Below, in pieces: positions 12,416 to 12,641 of a stretch of 12,641 nucleotides of DNA. This stretch comes from Candidatus Curtissbacteria bacterium (lineage in GTDB: Bacteria > Patescibacteriota > Microgenomatia > Curtissbacterales > GWA2-41-24). The notes beneath the pieces were generated by a model. It searched no databases, had not been told where the DNA came from, and was given only the letters and a program-made list of their open reading frames with translations. The translations under genes and the position numbers were made by a program. Where the stretch lies: positions 1 through 12,641 of the forward strand of contig JACPKK010000006.1 in the NCBI GenBank assembly GCA_016187105.1, in the 5' to 3' direction. Within the stretch, counting starts at the first letter, position 1, and each line of letters begins with the position of its first letter.

Positions 12416-12641
12416 CTAATAATCCCCCATCGCGCCCGGGGGCATGGCTGGAGCTTTTTCTTTTTCGGGAATATCGGTAACGAGAGCTTCGGTTGTTAGG
12501 ATCATCATGGCAACGGAGGCGGCGTTCTGCAGAGCAGACCGGGCGACTTTAACCGGATCGATAATGCCGGCGACAACAAGGTCCTCGAATTTGCCGGTGA
12601 GAGCATTGAGGCCAATGTTGGCAGCGGCTTTTTCAACCTCT
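12416..12641 (-). CDS. groL: chaperonin GroEL, C-terminal fragment
   Basis: The last 74 residues of the 60-kDa chaperonin; the start is outside the window. The segment GLNALTGKFEDLVVAGIIDPVKVARSALQNAASVA and the following MMILTTEALVTDIPEKEKAP are hallmark GroEL sequence from the C-terminal equatorial domain (ATPase domain). The tail is APAMPPGAMGDY, short and lacking the long GGM repeats of some homologues. The protein folds other proteins in the cytosol as a double-heptamer with GroES. The stop is TAG (12418-12416). The gene converges with the surface protein gene. Confidence 0.96.
   Translation of the reverse strand, partial: EVEKAAANIGLNALTGKFEDLVVAGIIDPVKVARSALQNAASVAMMILTTEALVTDIPEKEKAPAMPPGAMGDY

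Noticed and set aside
12357..12440. Programmed frameshift extending GroEL
   Set aside because: No slippery heptamer or stimulatory structure can be argued with confidence, and the frame-zero tail already ends sensibly in GDY.
1..12641. Alternative genetic code with TGA as glycine
   Set aside because: TGA ends several complete or partial genes (HAD, GT2, small membrane protein, M23) at positions consistent with operon junctions.

Overview
The window reads as part of a bacterial chromosome, most likely from the Candidate Phyla Radiation (Patescibacteria, perhaps Microgenomates-like). This is an inference. It rests on short palindromic repeats scattered between and inside genes, whose translations (LPAGRQG, ACTERSRS, SEFISES) I associate with CPR assemblies, and on many small unnamed envelope proteins. 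TGA serves as an ordinary stop several times, so the code is standard and not the TGA=Gly code of Gracilibacteria. There is no phage, IS transposase, CRISPR, rRNA or tRNA in view. No gene-free stretch exceeds 300 bases.

Layout. (1) 2-1095, plus: the tail of a HAD phosphatase overlapping a complete TatD-family nuclease that carries palindromic and heptamer repeat DNA inside its frame. (2) 1096-1320: a 225-base AT-rich gap with three 21-base direct repeats. (3) 1321-8103, plus: a tightly packed six-gene envelope-glycan cluster: GT2 glycosyltransferase, DUF2079 membrane protein, GT39/ArnT-like glycosyltransferase, small membrane protein, WecA/MraY-like phosphoglycosyltransferase, and a UbiA-type enzyme resembling decaprenyl-phosphate phosphoribosyltransferase. 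Junctions overlap or nearly touch, which suggests one transcript. (4) 8112-10043, minus: a PEGA/SH3 lipoprotein, then two translationally coupled membrane proteins. (5) 10044-10292: a divergent intergenic region with a good promoter and a foldable leader in front of an M23 peptidase (10293-10997, plus). (6) 11000-11503, minus: a bacterial PH-domain membrane protein. (7) 11588-12208, plus: a membrane-anchored beta-rich surface protein. (8) 12209-12415: a gap holding an exact 85-bp duplication of the preceding gene's 3' end, hairpins, and a second, displaced GroEL-like tail. (9) 12416-12641, minus: the C-terminus of GroEL.

How the genes may work together. The plus-strand cluster has the parts of a lipid-linked surface-glycan pathway. 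A polyprenyl-phosphate HexNAc-1-P transferase starts a chain, a UbiA enzyme could make a polyprenyl-phospho-pentose donor, a processive-looking GT2 could extend or make donors, and two multi-spanning GT-C-type proteins could transfer sugars on the outer face. The flanking M23 hydrolase, lipoprotein and anchored surface proteins fit the same cell-surface theme. Substrates cannot be read from the sequence.

The most notable signals are in-frame palindromic repeats in at least three proteins (TatD, the 186-aa membrane protein, the SH3 domain of the lipoprotein), a candidate structured leader on the M23 gene, and paired tail duplications in the 3' ends of two convergent genes.
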